A DNA stretch of 64,000 nt, from contig CP046866.1 in the NCBI GenBank assembly GCA_009789175.1, positions 1,054,001 to 1,118,000 on the forward strand, in the 5' to 3' direction. The position numbers were made by a program, and so were the translations under genes. Positions 44,777 to 54,644 of this stretch are shown piece after piece. The stretch's first letter is position 1. Every line of letters starts with the position of its first letter. Under the pieces are notes generated by a model. It was not told where the DNA came from and did no database searches. It worked only from the letters and a program-made list of their open reading frames with translations. The DNA is from Salinibaculum litoreum. GTDB taxonomy: Archaea > Halobacteriota > Halobacteria > Halobacteriales > Haloarculaceae.

Positions 44777-47311
44777 ATGACGAATCGACCCGGAATGGAG
44801 GACACGGTGGAATGGCTACGGGGTCGAGGATATTACGAGGGGCAAATCGCTCATCAGCGAGTTGTGGAGGGGCAATCCGCTGAAACTGCTGATGTCGCCG
44901 TTTCTGATCCGGTATCGGATGCACTACGACAGGAAGGAATCACGAATTTGTATACGCATCAGGTGAATGCAATTGAGGCAGTTCAGTCGGGGTCAAACGT
45001 TGTGGTGGCCACGCCCACGGCATCTGGGAAAACCCTCACGTACGTCGTTCCCAGTATCGAGCAAGCAATCGCAGACGGAGGAAAAACACTCTATATCGCT
45101 CCGTATCGTGCGCTCATCAACGATCAAGCCGATACATTCGAAGGATTCGGTGAAGAGTTAGGACTCGACGCTTCGATCAATATTGGTGTCCAAACAGGGG
45201 AAACCTCCAGAACCGAAAAAAGGGAGATTAGGCAGACCCAGCCAGATGTACTGCTTACTACGATCGACCAACTCCATCTGAGCCTCCTGCCCTACGCTCA
45301 TGGGAAGCAGCACTGGCGATGGTTGTTCCAGCAAATGGAGACCGTAGTTATCGACGAGGTCCACATGTACCGCGGAGTGTTCGGAAGTCATGCGTCGCTG
45401 ATTTTCCGCCGGCTCAATCGCCTATGTGATTACTATGATTCGTCACCGCAGTACATCTGTTGTTCAGCGACAATCGGGAACCCTGTCGAGCATGCGGCAA
45501 CCGTGACAGGACAGCAGGAATCAACGTTCGAACTCGTAGATGATGACGGGAGCGCGTCAGGGGATCGGCACTGGCTGTTCTGGAATCCTCCTCGCAAGCA
45601 GGACGACGACCAACCGATTCCGGACCCAGCGGTTCGTTCGGACGGAACAGTTCGTGCTGGCCATGACGAACGGCCACCCGAGCAGATTGCAGCCACTATG
45701 GATGCCGATTCGAACTCCCCGACTGACTCGCAGTCTGAACCAAGCGAGTCCTCGGCCTCCCCAGATGAGATTGCGCTTCCGTCACATCAGGAAGTTGTAG
45801 GTGGGGAACGTCAATCGCATCACGTTGAGTCCGTGCGGTTGTTCTGTGATCTTGTGACGCGCGGATACCAGACCCTCGTGTTCACTGCCGCCAGGCAAGG
45901 AACGGAGCAGTATGTGGAGTGGGCGGACAATATGCTGCGTAAGCGCGGGCAGCATGACCTCGCTGACAGCGTTCACGCGTATCATGCTGCGCTGAACACG
46001 GATCGCCGCCTGGAACTTGAATCGGAGCTTCGCAGCGGCGATGCTCGTGGTGTCTGGAGTACGAACGCGCTTGAACTCGGAATCGATGTCGGAACGCTGG
46101 ATGTGGTCTTACTCGATGGGTATCCTGGTACGTCAATGAGTACGTTCCAACGGGCAGGCCGAGCTGGACGCGGTGAGGACGCCTGTCTCGTTGTTCTCGT
46201 TGGGGCTGATGATCCGCTTGACCAGTACACGATCCGGGAACCTGATGAACTGTTTTCGGGGGGCGCTGAACAGGCTGCTGTCAATCCCTCCAATGATGCG
46301 ATTCGTCCGGAACACGTCGTCTGTGCAGCAAGTGATCACTTCTTATCCCCAACTGACGAGGAGTACTTAGGATCCGGCTTGCCCGGTATCGTCACAGAAG
46401 CGGAAGCTAACGATCGGCTGCGGCGTGTGGAGAGTGGTGACCGGATTCAATGGCGCGCCACAGATTCAGACGTGCAGTGGAATACGAACATCCGGGCGAT
46501 CGATGATCGTGAGATTGATTTGATCGATCGGAACCGGGATGAGCGGCTCGCATCGCTTGAGTTTGGTGCTGCGGTACGGGATGCGCACCCGGATGCGGTC
46601 TACCGCCATCAGAAACAGACCTACCGAGTTGTCGAATTAGATCTTGAATCTGATCGAGCGCTGCTCGAATCTACATCGACAGTGGAGTATACACGAGCAC
46701 TCCGAGAGAAGTCCATTAGCATTGAAGACACGTACGAGAGGGCATCCGCGGAAGCGTACGAGATGTCCGCGAATGCGACGCTGGGGAAACTCACGGTCGA
46801 GGATACAGTCACGGGATATTTACGGTACAGCGACCCCAGCGACGACACTCCACAAGAGTGTGAGTTCGACGAGCCGTTAGAATCACGAGCTATTGAGACA
46901 ACGGGGCTATTCATCACCGTCCCTAGCGATGTCGAGGCCCTAATCGTCGAACAGGCAGAGTCACAAGATGAGTATTTGAGTGCACTTCACGCGATTGAAC
47001 ATGCGTTGATATCGCTGTTCCCCATGGAGGTGCTGTGCGACAGGGGTGATATCGGCGGTCTTTCAACGCCCAGCCATGAGCAGACGACTGGCGGAACAAT
47101 TTTCGTTCACGATGCACACCCTGGAGGAGCCGGACTGACCCGTCAGGCCTTCAAGCAACTCGATAGACTTCTTGAGAAGACACTCAGACTGCTTCAAGAC
47201 TGTAGTTGTCAAGACGGATGTCCGTCCTGTATACACTCACCTCACTGCGAGAATGCAAATCGAGATCTCAACAAAGAGCTGGCAATAGAAATATTAGTGG
47301 AACTACAGTAA
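44777..47311 (+). CDS. DEAD/DEAH helicase with DUF1998 (MrfA/YprA type)
   Basis: 844 residues. N-terminal helicase core: LYTHQVNAIEAVQSG (Q motif region), VATPTASGKTLTYVV (Walker A, near 79-88), VIDEVHMYRG (near 193), CSATIGNP, and C-terminal motifs NALELGIDVGTLD and FQRAGRAGRGED. The DUF1998 domain ends in a four-Cys cluster CSCQDGCPSC-x5-C (CENAN), which binds metal. An insert of low complexity (about 265-335) is Ser/Asp rich. Relatives repair DNA damage in bacteria, and the same fusion occurs in DISARM-type defence. Divergent from mcrBC. Confidence 0.88.
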   Translation: MTNRPGMEDTVEWLRGRGYYEGQIAHQRVVEGQSAETADVAVSDPVSDALRQEGITNLYTHQVNAIEAVQSGSNVVVATPTASGKTLTYVVPSIEQAIADGGKTLYIAPYRALINDQADTFEGFGEELGLDASINIGVQTGETSRTEKREIRQTQPDVLLTTIDQLHLSLLPYAHGKQHWRWLFQQMETVVIDEVHMYRGVFGSHASLIFRRLNRLCDYYDSSPQYICCSATIGNPVEHAATVTGQQESTFELVDDDGSASGDRHWLFWNPPRKQDDDQPIPDPAVRSDGTVRAGHDERPPEQIAATMDADSNSPTDSQSEPSESSASPDEIALPSHQEVVGGERQSHHVESVRLFCDLVTRGYQTLVFTAARQGTEQYVEWADNMLRKRGQHDLADSVHAYHAALNTDRRLELESELRSGDARGVWSTNALELGIDVGTLDVVLLDGYPGTSMSTFQRAGRAGRGEDACLVVLVGADDPLDQYTIREPDELFSGGAEQAAVNPSNDAIRPEHVVCAASDHFLSPTDEEYLGSGLPGIVTEAEANDRLRRVESGDRIQWRATDSDVQWNTNIRAIDDREIDLIDRNRDERLASLEFGAAVRDAHPDAVYRHQKQTYRVVELDLESDRALLESTSTVEYTRALREKSISIEDTYERASAEAYEMSANATLGKLTVEDTVTGYLRYSDPSDDTPQECEFDEPLESRAIETTGLFITVPSDVEALIVEQAESQDEYLSALHAIEHALISLFPMEVLCDRGDIGGLSTPSHEQTTGGTIFVHDAHPGGAGLTRQAFKQLDRLLEKTLRLLQDCSCQDGCPSCIHSPHCENANRDLNKELAIEILVELQ

Positions 47312-47486
47312 CAAAGCCATATCTAATCCGTGTCTATTTAAAATTATATATAAATGCAACTTGTACACCCGCCAAAATGATATTTGTCCTCTGCACCTAT
47401 TGGTAGGAAATGGACAATTGTAGCGACTGATGACCACCTAAAATACGCAACGAAAGAACTAACTCCTATCTTATTTCACATTCCGT

Positions 47487-48647
47487 ATGATTCGTGGGAA
47501 CAAAACTGCCGTTACGAAGCTTAAATCCGGTGAGATCACCGGTGTTCCCGAAGACCGCGGGAAAAGAATTCTTCAGTTCGCAACTGGCATGCCAGATGAC
47601 ATTGTTGTTGACCTCCACGACGCTATTACCCGATTCCGCGAAAACACGCGAAAACAGCGATATAGTCCTCAAAACGCATTCTTTGACTGCCTCGCTGCTG
47701 CAACGGATGTCACCGAGGATGTCCGATCAGGCAGTCCGAACTCTGTCACTCTCTCTTCAGTGTATATTGGGCGACAATTGTACCAACTCTGGGGAACGAG
47801 CACGTCGGAAGGGCCAACTAATCGGACCGAGGCACTCGCCCGACTCGGCAAGGAAATTGCAATTAAGAATAAAATTCCGCATAGATATGCACCACACCAT
47901 GTGAAGATCAAACATCTACCCGAGTTACCAACTCAAAGTACCCATCTTTCGAACAGTCCCTATTATGATTCTCTGCCAGTCCAAACTTCTGTTCCTCTGG
48001 ATCAGTCGATCCCGGAATCTCAATTGACGAATGCGATAATTGAGGCAGCGTCTGAATGGTCACCAACCCACCTGCTCCCGGAAATGTCGTATAACCACTA
48101 TGGCGATCGTGGCTCCGTGGACTTATATGTAAACGGTGCGCCGCTTGACCAAAATTTGACGCCGCGGTGCACGGCATTCGTCATGGAGATGAAGTCAGAA
48201 CACGCGATACGGGAGTCAACTGGACCGAATTCGATTATTCAACAGTTTAACCGAATGCGCGAGAACTTCTTCCCTGGAAATGAATCTGAGGATGTCGGAA
48301 CTGTTGGCGAATTCGTGAACTTTGAGTTAGCGTTCACTCCATCTGAACATTGTATCCGTCACCTATTTGAGTATCAATCAATGTACCAGGGTTGTCTGTC
48401 TCAGCAATTAGCAGATAGTGATAGCGTGTGGCCTGAGAAGCAGAATCCCGAAGAAAATTCAATCAACTATGTCTGTGAGTCGGTCACTATTCGAATACCT
48501 GACCCAGAAAACCCGGTACCAATCCATGTGTTCGGGTCTGGAGCTGATCCCGACCCGTCCAGCCGCGCCGACTACAAGCGATATCTGCTCCGTGTAGCCC
48601 CACGTTTCCACGACAAATTCTGGAACGTGATCGTGGAATACCTGTGA
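47487..48647 (+). CDS. Hypothetical protein with a possible PD-(D/E)XK motif
   Basis: 386 residues, not recognised as a family. In the middle, GDRGSVDLYVNG followed 20 residues later by AFVMEMKSE gives the D...ExK pattern of restriction-type nucleases, and IIQQFNRMREN follows like the usual helix. The N-terminus is helical (DLHDAITRFRENTRKQRYS). The gene is AT-rich compared with the core genes to its right and is the last gene of the island. Confidence 0.5.
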   Translation: MIRGNKTAVTKLKSGEITGVPEDRGKRILQFATGMPDDIVVDLHDAITRFRENTRKQRYSPQNAFFDCLAAATDVTEDVRSGSPNSVTLSSVYIGRQLYQLWGTSTSEGPTNRTEALARLGKEIAIKNKIPHRYAPHHVKIKHLPELPTQSTHLSNSPYYDSLPVQTSVPLDQSIPESQLTNAIIEAASEWSPTHLLPEMSYNHYGDRGSVDLYVNGAPLDQNLTPRCTAFVMEMKSEHAIRESTGPNSIIQQFNRMRENFFPGNESEDVGTVGEFVNFELAFTPSEHCIRHLFEYQSMYQGCLSQQLADSDSVWPEKQNPEENSINYVCESVTIRIPDPENPVPIHVFGSGADPDPSSRADYKRYLLRVAPRFHDKFWNVIVEYL

Positions 48648-48965
48648 TCATCACGACCGTTAACGCGATTATTTAGATGGGTTAGCTCTGTGAGATCCGA
48701 TTAGCCAGGCACCCTCTATACTGAGACATCTGATCAGTAGATAGATACATCAATAGCTATCTACAGTACCAAACAGCCATTGCAACGTTAAGAGTTGCTT
48801 CAATCCGGCCAACTCGAATTTCAATAAATATTCAAAATTCTAAACCTACATCCCGTTCAGTTTCAGTAAACCGTATTTGAGTCGCTCACGCGAATAGTCC
48901 TGAAACACCTACGCATACCGTGCATAACGACAATATCGAGTGACCTATGGATGCTCAAAAGTCCA
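48648..48965. other. AT-rich boundary region, island to core
   Basis: About 320 bases without a gene. It includes TA-rich stretches (ATCAATAGCTATCTA, AATAAATATTCAAAATTC). Left of it codon and base composition are mosaic and AT-rich; right of it genes are uniformly GC-rich. No tRNA or integrase was seen. Confidence 0.6.
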
Positions 48966-49895
48966 CTATTTCTGGAGGCGGGCGATAGGCACATCGCCAG
49001 CTTCGTCAACTTCGGCCAGTCCATCCTCCGCCAAATCAGATAGTAACTCTCGAATCCACTCCCGTCCGTACTCACCGTCAGGCGTGTAGTCTACTCGAAT
49101 CCGATGACCGAGCGTGTCTAGGTCCATTTCGTCGTGTTCGCCGAGGAGCCGAACGATTCGGCCTCGGAACTGCCGACGACTTCCCTCGAAGCTCGGCTGT
49201 GTGGGAACGTCGGGTGCTGTGAAGTCGCCGGTCTGGTACGCGTGACACCACTCGCGCCATGGGCAACCTTCCTCGTCACATCGAGGTTGCTTCTGACATG
49301 CAACGCCACCCAGTTCCATAATCGCGTTGTTCCAGATTCGGGACTCTCCAGCCGGCATGAGGGCGTTCGCAACAGTTTCGTAGTCTGGATCGTCCGCATT
49401 ATGTATTTCTGCAAAAGCGCGGTGCAACACCCGCTTGACGTTCGTGTCGACCACGGCGTCCCCGTTGTTGAAGGCGAAACTCGCGACGGCGTTGGCAGTG
49501 TAGGGACCGACCCCCATCAGTTCCTGTAGCTCGTCGGGGTCTCGGGGAAAGTCGCCGTCGAACTCGGAGACGATCTGCCCGGCGGCCTCGTGGAGATATT
49601 TCGCCCGGTTGTTGTACCCCAGGCTGTGGTCGGTCCAGAAGCCGACGACCGCACCGCGGTCGGCCGCCGCGAGGTCCGCAGCCGTCGGCCATCTCTCCAG
49701 AAACGCCTCCCACGCGTCGACTACCCGGCCGAGCTGGGTCTGCTGGCTCATCACTTCCGAGACCAGTATCTCGTAGGGGTCGGTCGTCTCTCGCCACGGG
49801 AACGAGCGGTGGTCGTCCTCGTACCAGGAAATCAGGGCCGTGCGCACGTCGGGCACCGACACATCGGCGAGCGTCCCGGCCGCCTCCTCACTCAT
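48966..49895 (-). CDS. mutY: MutY-like A/G-specific adenine DNA glycosylase
   Basis: 309 residues. MutY removes adenine mispaired with 8-oxoguanine. It has FPWRETTDPYEILVSEVMSQQTQ with the catalytic Glu, the HhH motif ELMGVGPYTANAVASFAF followed by the catalytic Asp in AVVDTNVKRVL, and an iron-sulphur Cys cluster (ACQKQPRCDEEGCPWREWC). The C-terminal 70 residues are a winged-helix-like extension rather than a Nudix domain. First core gene at the island edge. Confidence 0.85.
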   Translation of the reverse strand: MSEEAAGTLADVSVPDVRTALISWYEDDHRSFPWRETTDPYEILVSEVMSQQTQLGRVVDAWEAFLERWPTAADLAAADRGAVVGFWTDHSLGYNNRAKYLHEAAGQIVSEFDGDFPRDPDELQELMGVGPYTANAVASFAFNNGDAVVDTNVKRVLHRAFAEIHNADDPDYETVANALMPAGESRIWNNAIMELGGVACQKQPRCDEEGCPWREWCHAYQTGDFTAPDVPTQPSFEGSRRQFRGRIVRLLGEHDEMDLDTLGHRIRVDYTPDGEYGREWIRELLSDLAEDGLAEVDEAGDVPIARLQK

Positions 49896-49973
49896 CGCCG
49901 CCGCGTACGCGGGGAACAGGCTTGTGGCTGACGGTCCACGCGACCGGATGGCAAGTCCAATCTACCGGGCCGC

Positions 49974-52163
49974 TCACTCCTCTGTATCTGCTCTCGGCAA
50001 GCGGACGCTGACCGTGGTCCCGTCGTCGACGCCAAACGAGAGCGTCCCGCCGGATGTCTCGACGACGTGCTGGACGAGCCACAGGCCGAGGCCGCTGGCG
50101 TGTTCGAGGGGTGTCTCCTGGCCTTCCTCGATGACTTCGATTTCGGACTGCGGGATGCCCGGGCCGTCGTCGGCAACGGTCAGCGTGACCGTTTCAGCAC
50201 TGGCGCGTGCCGTTATATCGACGGTCATGGGGTCGTCGTCCCGTCCGTGTTCGAGTGCGTTCTCGACGAGGTTCCGGACGGCAACGTCGATATCGTAAAT
50301 CGCCGAGACGGAGATGTCGTCGGGCACGTCGATGCTGACCGTGGCATCGTCGCTGGTCGCCCGGACCTGCTCGACGCATTGTTTGACCAGCGGAAAGAGT
50401 TCGTGCTCGATACACTCTGTGTCTTTCTCGGCGAGCCAGTCGAACTCGTTGACTTTCCGGCTCGTCCGAGCGAGGCTCTCGCTGGCATCCAGAATCGCGT
50501 CTACCATGTCCGCTTGCTTGCCGTCCAACTCGTCGGCAAGCAACGAGCCATAGCTGTGAATGATCGACGTTTCATTGCGGATGTTGTGCCGTAACGACCG
50601 GGCGAACACCTGTTTGCGCAAGTCGAGTTCCGAAGCGCGATTGTGCCGCTTTGTCACATCCCGGAACGTGGCCACGGACCCCTGGAAGGAACCGTCTTCG
50701 GTAACCGCGTTGACGGTCACCTCGAAGAGGCGTTCCTCGCCATCGGCGTCTGTCAGCCATGCCTCGAAGCTCTCTGTACGGGTGTCATCCTCCGAGAGGG
50801 TGCGCTGCAATGCGTCCCGGCCCGCTTCGAGGCTTTCGACCGGGAGCAACTCCGCGACATCCTGCCCGACAAGCGTCTCTCGGCCGGTGCCGACGAACTC
50901 GGCCATCGCGCGGTTACAGATCTGAATCACGCCGTCCTCGTCGAGGGCGTACATCGGGTCAGCGGCGCTCTCCACGAGCGTTCTGTATTGCTCTAGCTGG
51001 TGTTCTCGCTGCTTGCGCTCGGTAATATCCCGGACGACGCCCATGATGCCAGCGTACTCGTCTTCGACCTGCTGGACCGAGAAGTGAATCGATGTCTCCA
51101 GAATATCGTCTGCTGCCGTGGTGAGTTGCAGGTCAAACACCGCGCTCCGGTCCCGACCCTCCAGCACCTCAGACAGCAGTTCGTGGCTTTTCTCCATTGC
51201 GCTGCTGGACATCACTTTCGAGGCGTGCTCGCCGACCAACTCACCCTGTGTGTAGCCGAGCATCTCCGCGTAGGAGCGATTGCAGTACTCGATGTGGCCG
51301 TCTGCATCGAGGACGAACAGCCCGTCCTCGGCGTTCTCGACGAGGTTCTCGAACAGGGCCAGTCGTTCGTAGCGGTCCGCCAATCCCGTTACGTCGACGA
51401 ACGTTTCCACCCTGTGACCGCCGAAGTGCCCGTCCGATGGCCGGGAGAAATGCAGGTACTGTCGCCTCTCGTCGCCCACCGGAACGGACAGGTGGCTACC
51501 GCTCCGGTGTTTTGCACTCCCCCGGAGGTTGAGGACGCTGTCTGTGGGCTGACTCTCCGGTAACAGTGTTGCCAGGCGTGCATAGAAATCGCCCGCACCT
51601 GACCGGGCAGCAGGGTCTTCGACCGGGAACACCTCTTCGAAGGGGGCACTCGCCCACTCGATGTGGCCCGCCTCGTCGACGACGAAGACGCCGATGTCAC
51701 TGAGATCAGTCTGGAGCATCTGACTGACAGCTATCGCGGTGTCGTCGGCTGCCGTCCTGCTGTGGACGATGCCGAGTACTTTCTCCACGAGCAGCGTTGC
51801 GCTCCCCTCGCGGCTCTTCCGAACGAGAGAGTCACACTCCTCGATTGCACGGTCGGGTACTGCCGTGGGGTCGTCGTCGGTATACAGAACGGTCGGTACC
51901 GAATCGAGGTCTAAAAGCGCCTCGTGTGCCAGAAGCATCTCGGGTGTGGCGACAAGGCAATCGACCGACGCTCTGCGTGTGACCGACCGGATACTGGTTC
52001 CATTGTCGGCTTTCACGAGTTCGAGGGTGTCGTGGTCCCTGACTGTAGTCGCGACAGCGTCCCTCGAATCTTCCTCACCGTCCACGTACAGTAGTTGCAC
52101 TGTCTCGGTCCGTTCCAACTGCTCGTGGTCGGCTCTGCCCGTCTCCCGTTCCGAATCCACCAT
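49974..52163 (-). CDS. Histidine kinase with receiver-like domain and three PAS domains
   Basis: 729 residues from the ATG at 52163 (MVDSERETGRADHEQ), preferred over 52205 because the extension is basic and atypical. A degenerate receiver domain (LLYVDGEEDSRDAVATTV) comes first, then three PAS domains (FVVDEAGHIEWASAPF, FVLDADGHIEYCNRSY, YALDEDGVIQICNRAM), the phosphorylated His in RSLRHNIRNETSII, and HATPase motifs VADDGPGIPQ and GLGLWLVQHVV. No membrane segment, so it senses cytosolic signals. Confidence 0.87.
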   Translation of the reverse strand: MVDSERETGRADHEQLERTETVQLLYVDGEEDSRDAVATTVRDHDTLELVKADNGTSIRSVTRRASVDCLVATPEMLLAHEALLDLDSVPTVLYTDDDPTAVPDRAIEECDSLVRKSREGSATLLVEKVLGIVHSRTAADDTAIAVSQMLQTDLSDIGVFVVDEAGHIEWASAPFEEVFPVEDPAARSGAGDFYARLATLLPESQPTDSVLNLRGSAKHRSGSHLSVPVGDERRQYLHFSRPSDGHFGGHRVETFVDVTGLADRYERLALFENLVENAEDGLFVLDADGHIEYCNRSYAEMLGYTQGELVGEHASKVMSSSAMEKSHELLSEVLEGRDRSAVFDLQLTTAADDILETSIHFSVQQVEDEYAGIMGVVRDITERKQREHQLEQYRTLVESAADPMYALDEDGVIQICNRAMAEFVGTGRETLVGQDVAELLPVESLEAGRDALQRTLSEDDTRTESFEAWLTDADGEERLFEVTVNAVTEDGSFQGSVATFRDVTKRHNRASELDLRKQVFARSLRHNIRNETSIIHSYGSLLADELDGKQADMVDAILDASESLARTSRKVNEFDWLAEKDTECIEHELFPLVKQCVEQVRATSDDATVSIDVPDDISVSAIYDIDVAVRNLVENALEHGRDDDPMTVDITARASAETVTLTVADDGPGIPQSEIEVIEEGQETPLEHASGLGLWLVQHVVETSGGTLSFGVDDGTTVSVRLPRADTEE

Positions 52164-52235
52164 GATTTGTTCTTGCCGGCCCTCGCAACGCTGTTGCGGA
52201 GTCACTACGAAAAGAATTGTGGCCGAAACAGGGAT

Positions 52236-52940
52236 TCACGTCGGGAGAACAGTGAGAATGGTCGATGAGATAGCGCCGACGATACTCTCCCAGACCGACA
52301 CGCCAGTCGTCACGGCAAGCAAGGTATCCGCCGCGAAGAAGGCAAACACCGCCGCAGCGATGAAGTGAGCTTTCCGGAGGTTGAAGCGGTGCGCAAAGCG
52401 ATGAAAGAAGTATGCGTTCACGAGGCTCACCGGGACGATTGCGAGCATCTCCCCGGCCCAGATGGCGGGGCTCGCGCCGTACTGGATGGCCAGCCCGATT
52501 GTGACAATCTGAGTTTTGTCGCCGAACTCGCCGACAGCCATCAGCGAGAAGATACCCAGAAACGCCGCCACCGGCTCCGGAAGCTCTTTATCGACGACGG
52601 GTAGCTCCCAGGTCTTCTCGAAGTCCGCGTACCCACCGTCGGTCGTCGCCAGGGACTCCCCCTCGGCCGGTGCGGACCGGTACAGCATGTAGCCAAAGAA
52701 CATGAAGAGGGCGGCCATCATCAAATCCAGATACAGTTCGGGCAAGGCGTTCTGCAGCGCACTCCCCAACGCGATTTCGATGGCCGTCCAGCCGGCGAAG
52801 GCACTGCCAGCCGCTGCGACCACGAGCAACGGGTTGTACCGCGTCGCCAGCCCGGCGATAATGAACTGGCCTTTCTCTCCGGGCAAGACTGCAAGCTGTG
52901 CCAGCGCAGCGACGACGAGTATCTCGACGAATCCTGCCAT
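52236..52940 (-). CDS. GDT1/UPF0016-family cation transporter
   Basis: 234 residues, about six membrane segments in two repeats. The second repeat keeps the family motif GEFGDKTQ; the first has LPGEKGQFIIAGLA in its place. The family (TMEM165, MneA) moves Mn2+ or Ca2+ out of the cytosol in exchange for protons. A hydrophilic loop (about 95-120) separates the halves. Confidence 0.82.
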   Translation of the reverse strand: MAGFVEILVVAALAQLAVLPGEKGQFIIAGLATRYNPLLVVAAAGSAFAGWTAIEIALGSALQNALPELYLDLMMAALFMFFGYMLYRSAPAEGESLATTDGGYADFEKTWELPVVDKELPEPVAAFLGIFSLMAVGEFGDKTQIVTIGLAIQYGASPAIWAGEMLAIVPVSLVNAYFFHRFAHRFNLRKAHFIAAAVFAFFAADTLLAVTTGVSVWESIVGAISSTILTVLPT

Positions 52941-53072
52941 CAGCGAACCCCCCTAGAGGGCACTCTCATCGATGAAAGTTAGACACGTCTAATGTATAAG
53001 CCCAACGATGGCAAACATGGCCCACGACGGCGATACACTGCCTCACGGGCACTGTCAAGTGGTGTGGTGGTG

Positions 53073-53699
53073 CTACGATTGCCGGGCGACCACGCCGAGG
53101 TGGTCGTCGTGATACGGCTCCAGCCGTCGGGCCTCGATAATCTCGTATTCATCTTTGAGATCGGCCGTTACGTCCTCGAAGATGGCTTCCGGGTCGCTGG
53201 TCACGTCTTCACTGCGCGATTTCACACTTAGCAGTAGCCTCCCATCCGGGCACAGAAAGCGGGCGTTGCGGAGTGCGACGGCCGCCTGTCCCCGGGTCGC
53301 TACGTCCTGTACAATCACGTCGACAGGCTCGACGACGTGGGCGTAGGTCTCGGGCTTGCGTGCGTCCTTCAGCAGCGGGAAGAGATGCCCCCGGTCCGTG
53401 GCAACGTCGACGAGGTCGAGCATCGGCCGGGGCGCGAACTCGACGGCGTAGGTCGGGCCGGCGAAGTCCGCCACGTGACTGACGGTCGTCCCTGCCGCAG
53501 CGCCGAGATACAGGACGGTCTCTTCGCCCGCAAGTCCAGTCTCGAACTCCAGTTCAAGCATCGCACCCAGCTTCGAGCGGTGGGGGTCCCAGCGTCGCCA
53601 CTCCCCATCCGTCGGTTCACTGCCGACCTGCTCACCCCTGGTCGCCAGTCCGTCTGTCCCATCTATCCGCCGGCGTTCGACGCCGGCCGGGAGCGTCAT
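53073..53699 (-). CDS. flpA: Fibrillarin-like rRNA 2'-O-methyltransferase
   Basis: 208 residues. The catalytic subunit of C/D-box RNPs that methylates rRNA and tRNA riboses. SAM-binding motif VLYLGAAAGTTVSHVAD, YAVEFAPRPMLDLV, VDVIVQDVATRGQA and the C-terminal LEPYHDDHLGVVARQ are typical. Its start overlaps the nop5 stop by four bases, and the two products form one complex. Confidence 0.93.
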   Translation of the reverse strand: MTLPAGVERRRIDGTDGLATRGEQVGSEPTDGEWRRWDPHRSKLGAMLELEFETGLAGEETVLYLGAAAGTTVSHVADFAGPTYAVEFAPRPMLDLVDVATDRGHLFPLLKDARKPETYAHVVEPVDVIVQDVATRGQAAVALRNARFLCPDGRLLLSVKSRSEDVTSDPEAIFEDVTADLKDEYEIIEARRLEPYHDDHLGVVARQS

Positions 53700-54544
53700 T
53701 CAGAATCACGAGCGCGGATAGTCTCGATGCGTTCCTCCAGGTCGGCCGCCAGTTCCGGCCGCCGGTCACCGCTGTAGTGGTCGATGCGCGCTGCGATGGT
53801 TAACTTCCCCGCCAGTGCCCGCGCTGCGGACCCGCGGTCGGATTCGGGCGTGTTCCGGACGTACTCGTGAGTGTAGATGATGCCGTGTTTCGGCGATGGT
53901 GCGCCACCCTGCAGGTGGGCAAACAGGGCGTCTTCGGCACCCAGAACCTGTACGGTCCCGCTTGGCTGCTTGGCCAGCGATTCCAGGCCGCCGGCCAGCG
54001 AGACGAGGCGGGCCGCGAGAACGGGGCCGGCAAGCGCCGTGAGGTTCGGCGCGACTGCCGGCATCGTCTCCTCGACGTACTGCCGCAACTGGGCGGCCTC
54101 CTCGTCCAGTGCGACGACGCGTTCGGCCAGTGAGACGAGGCGTTCTTCGGCCGGTGACGACGGCTCCATCGCTGCCACCTGGTGTGCGCCCTCGATACCG
54201 GACGGTGCCTCGTCGGCGGTACTCCGTGCCCACTCCGCGACCCGCTCGGCCAGTTCGTTGGCCGTCGCCTCGCAGTCGTCGATGGCCCTGACGGCGTGCA
54301 TCACCTGCTGGTCGTCGGCCTGCTGGCGCGCCCGGGCCTGTGCACGCGCCGTCGCAACTGTCGCCTCGTGGAGACGGTCGTAGTACTCGGCCTCTGAATC
54401 GGCAAATCCACCCTCGACGGCCAGCCCCGGCCAGTCACGCGGGGACTCCGCTCGTCCCTCGGTGATGGCCGCGCTGGCACCGTCGTCTCCCGGGGAGTGG
54501 TCGGCAAACCAGCCCCGCTCGTCGGGCGTCGCGCTGTTGGTCAT
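53696..54544 (-). CDS. nop5: Nop5 (Nop56/58-like) C/D-box RNP core protein
   Basis: 282 residues. It bridges fibrillarin to the guide RNA. The Nop domain occupies the C-terminal half: NLTALAGPVLAARLVSLAGG, LAKQPSGTVQVLGAEDALF, PKHGIIYTHEYVRNTP and ARALAGKLTIAARID. The N-terminal half is the coiled-coil region. Leaderless start 25-30 bases after a TATA box. First gene of the nop5-flpA operon. Confidence 0.93.
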   Translation of the reverse strand: MTNSATPDERGWFADHSPGDDGASAAITEGRAESPRDWPGLAVEGGFADSEAEYYDRLHEATVATARAQARARQQADDQQVMHAVRAIDDCEATANELAERVAEWARSTADEAPSGIEGAHQVAAMEPSSPAEERLVSLAERVVALDEEAAQLRQYVEETMPAVAPNLTALAGPVLAARLVSLAGGLESLAKQPSGTVQVLGAEDALFAHLQGGAPSPKHGIIYTHEYVRNTPESDRGSAARALAGKLTIAARIDHYSGDRRPELAADLEERIETIRARDSE

Positions 54545-54568
54545 ACCACGCCTTTAACGGGGGACCTG

Positions 54569-54574
54569 TATATG
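54569..54574 (-). promoter_or_regulatory. TATA box of the nop5-flpA operon
   Basis: CATATA on the minus strand, 25-30 bases before the nop5 ATG. Confidence 0.5.
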
Positions 54575-54644
54575 CGTTCCCGAACGGGGTGGGGACGGAA
54601 CTGTCCGTCTCTGCCCTTTTCCGGCAGACGGCCATACCGGGGCT

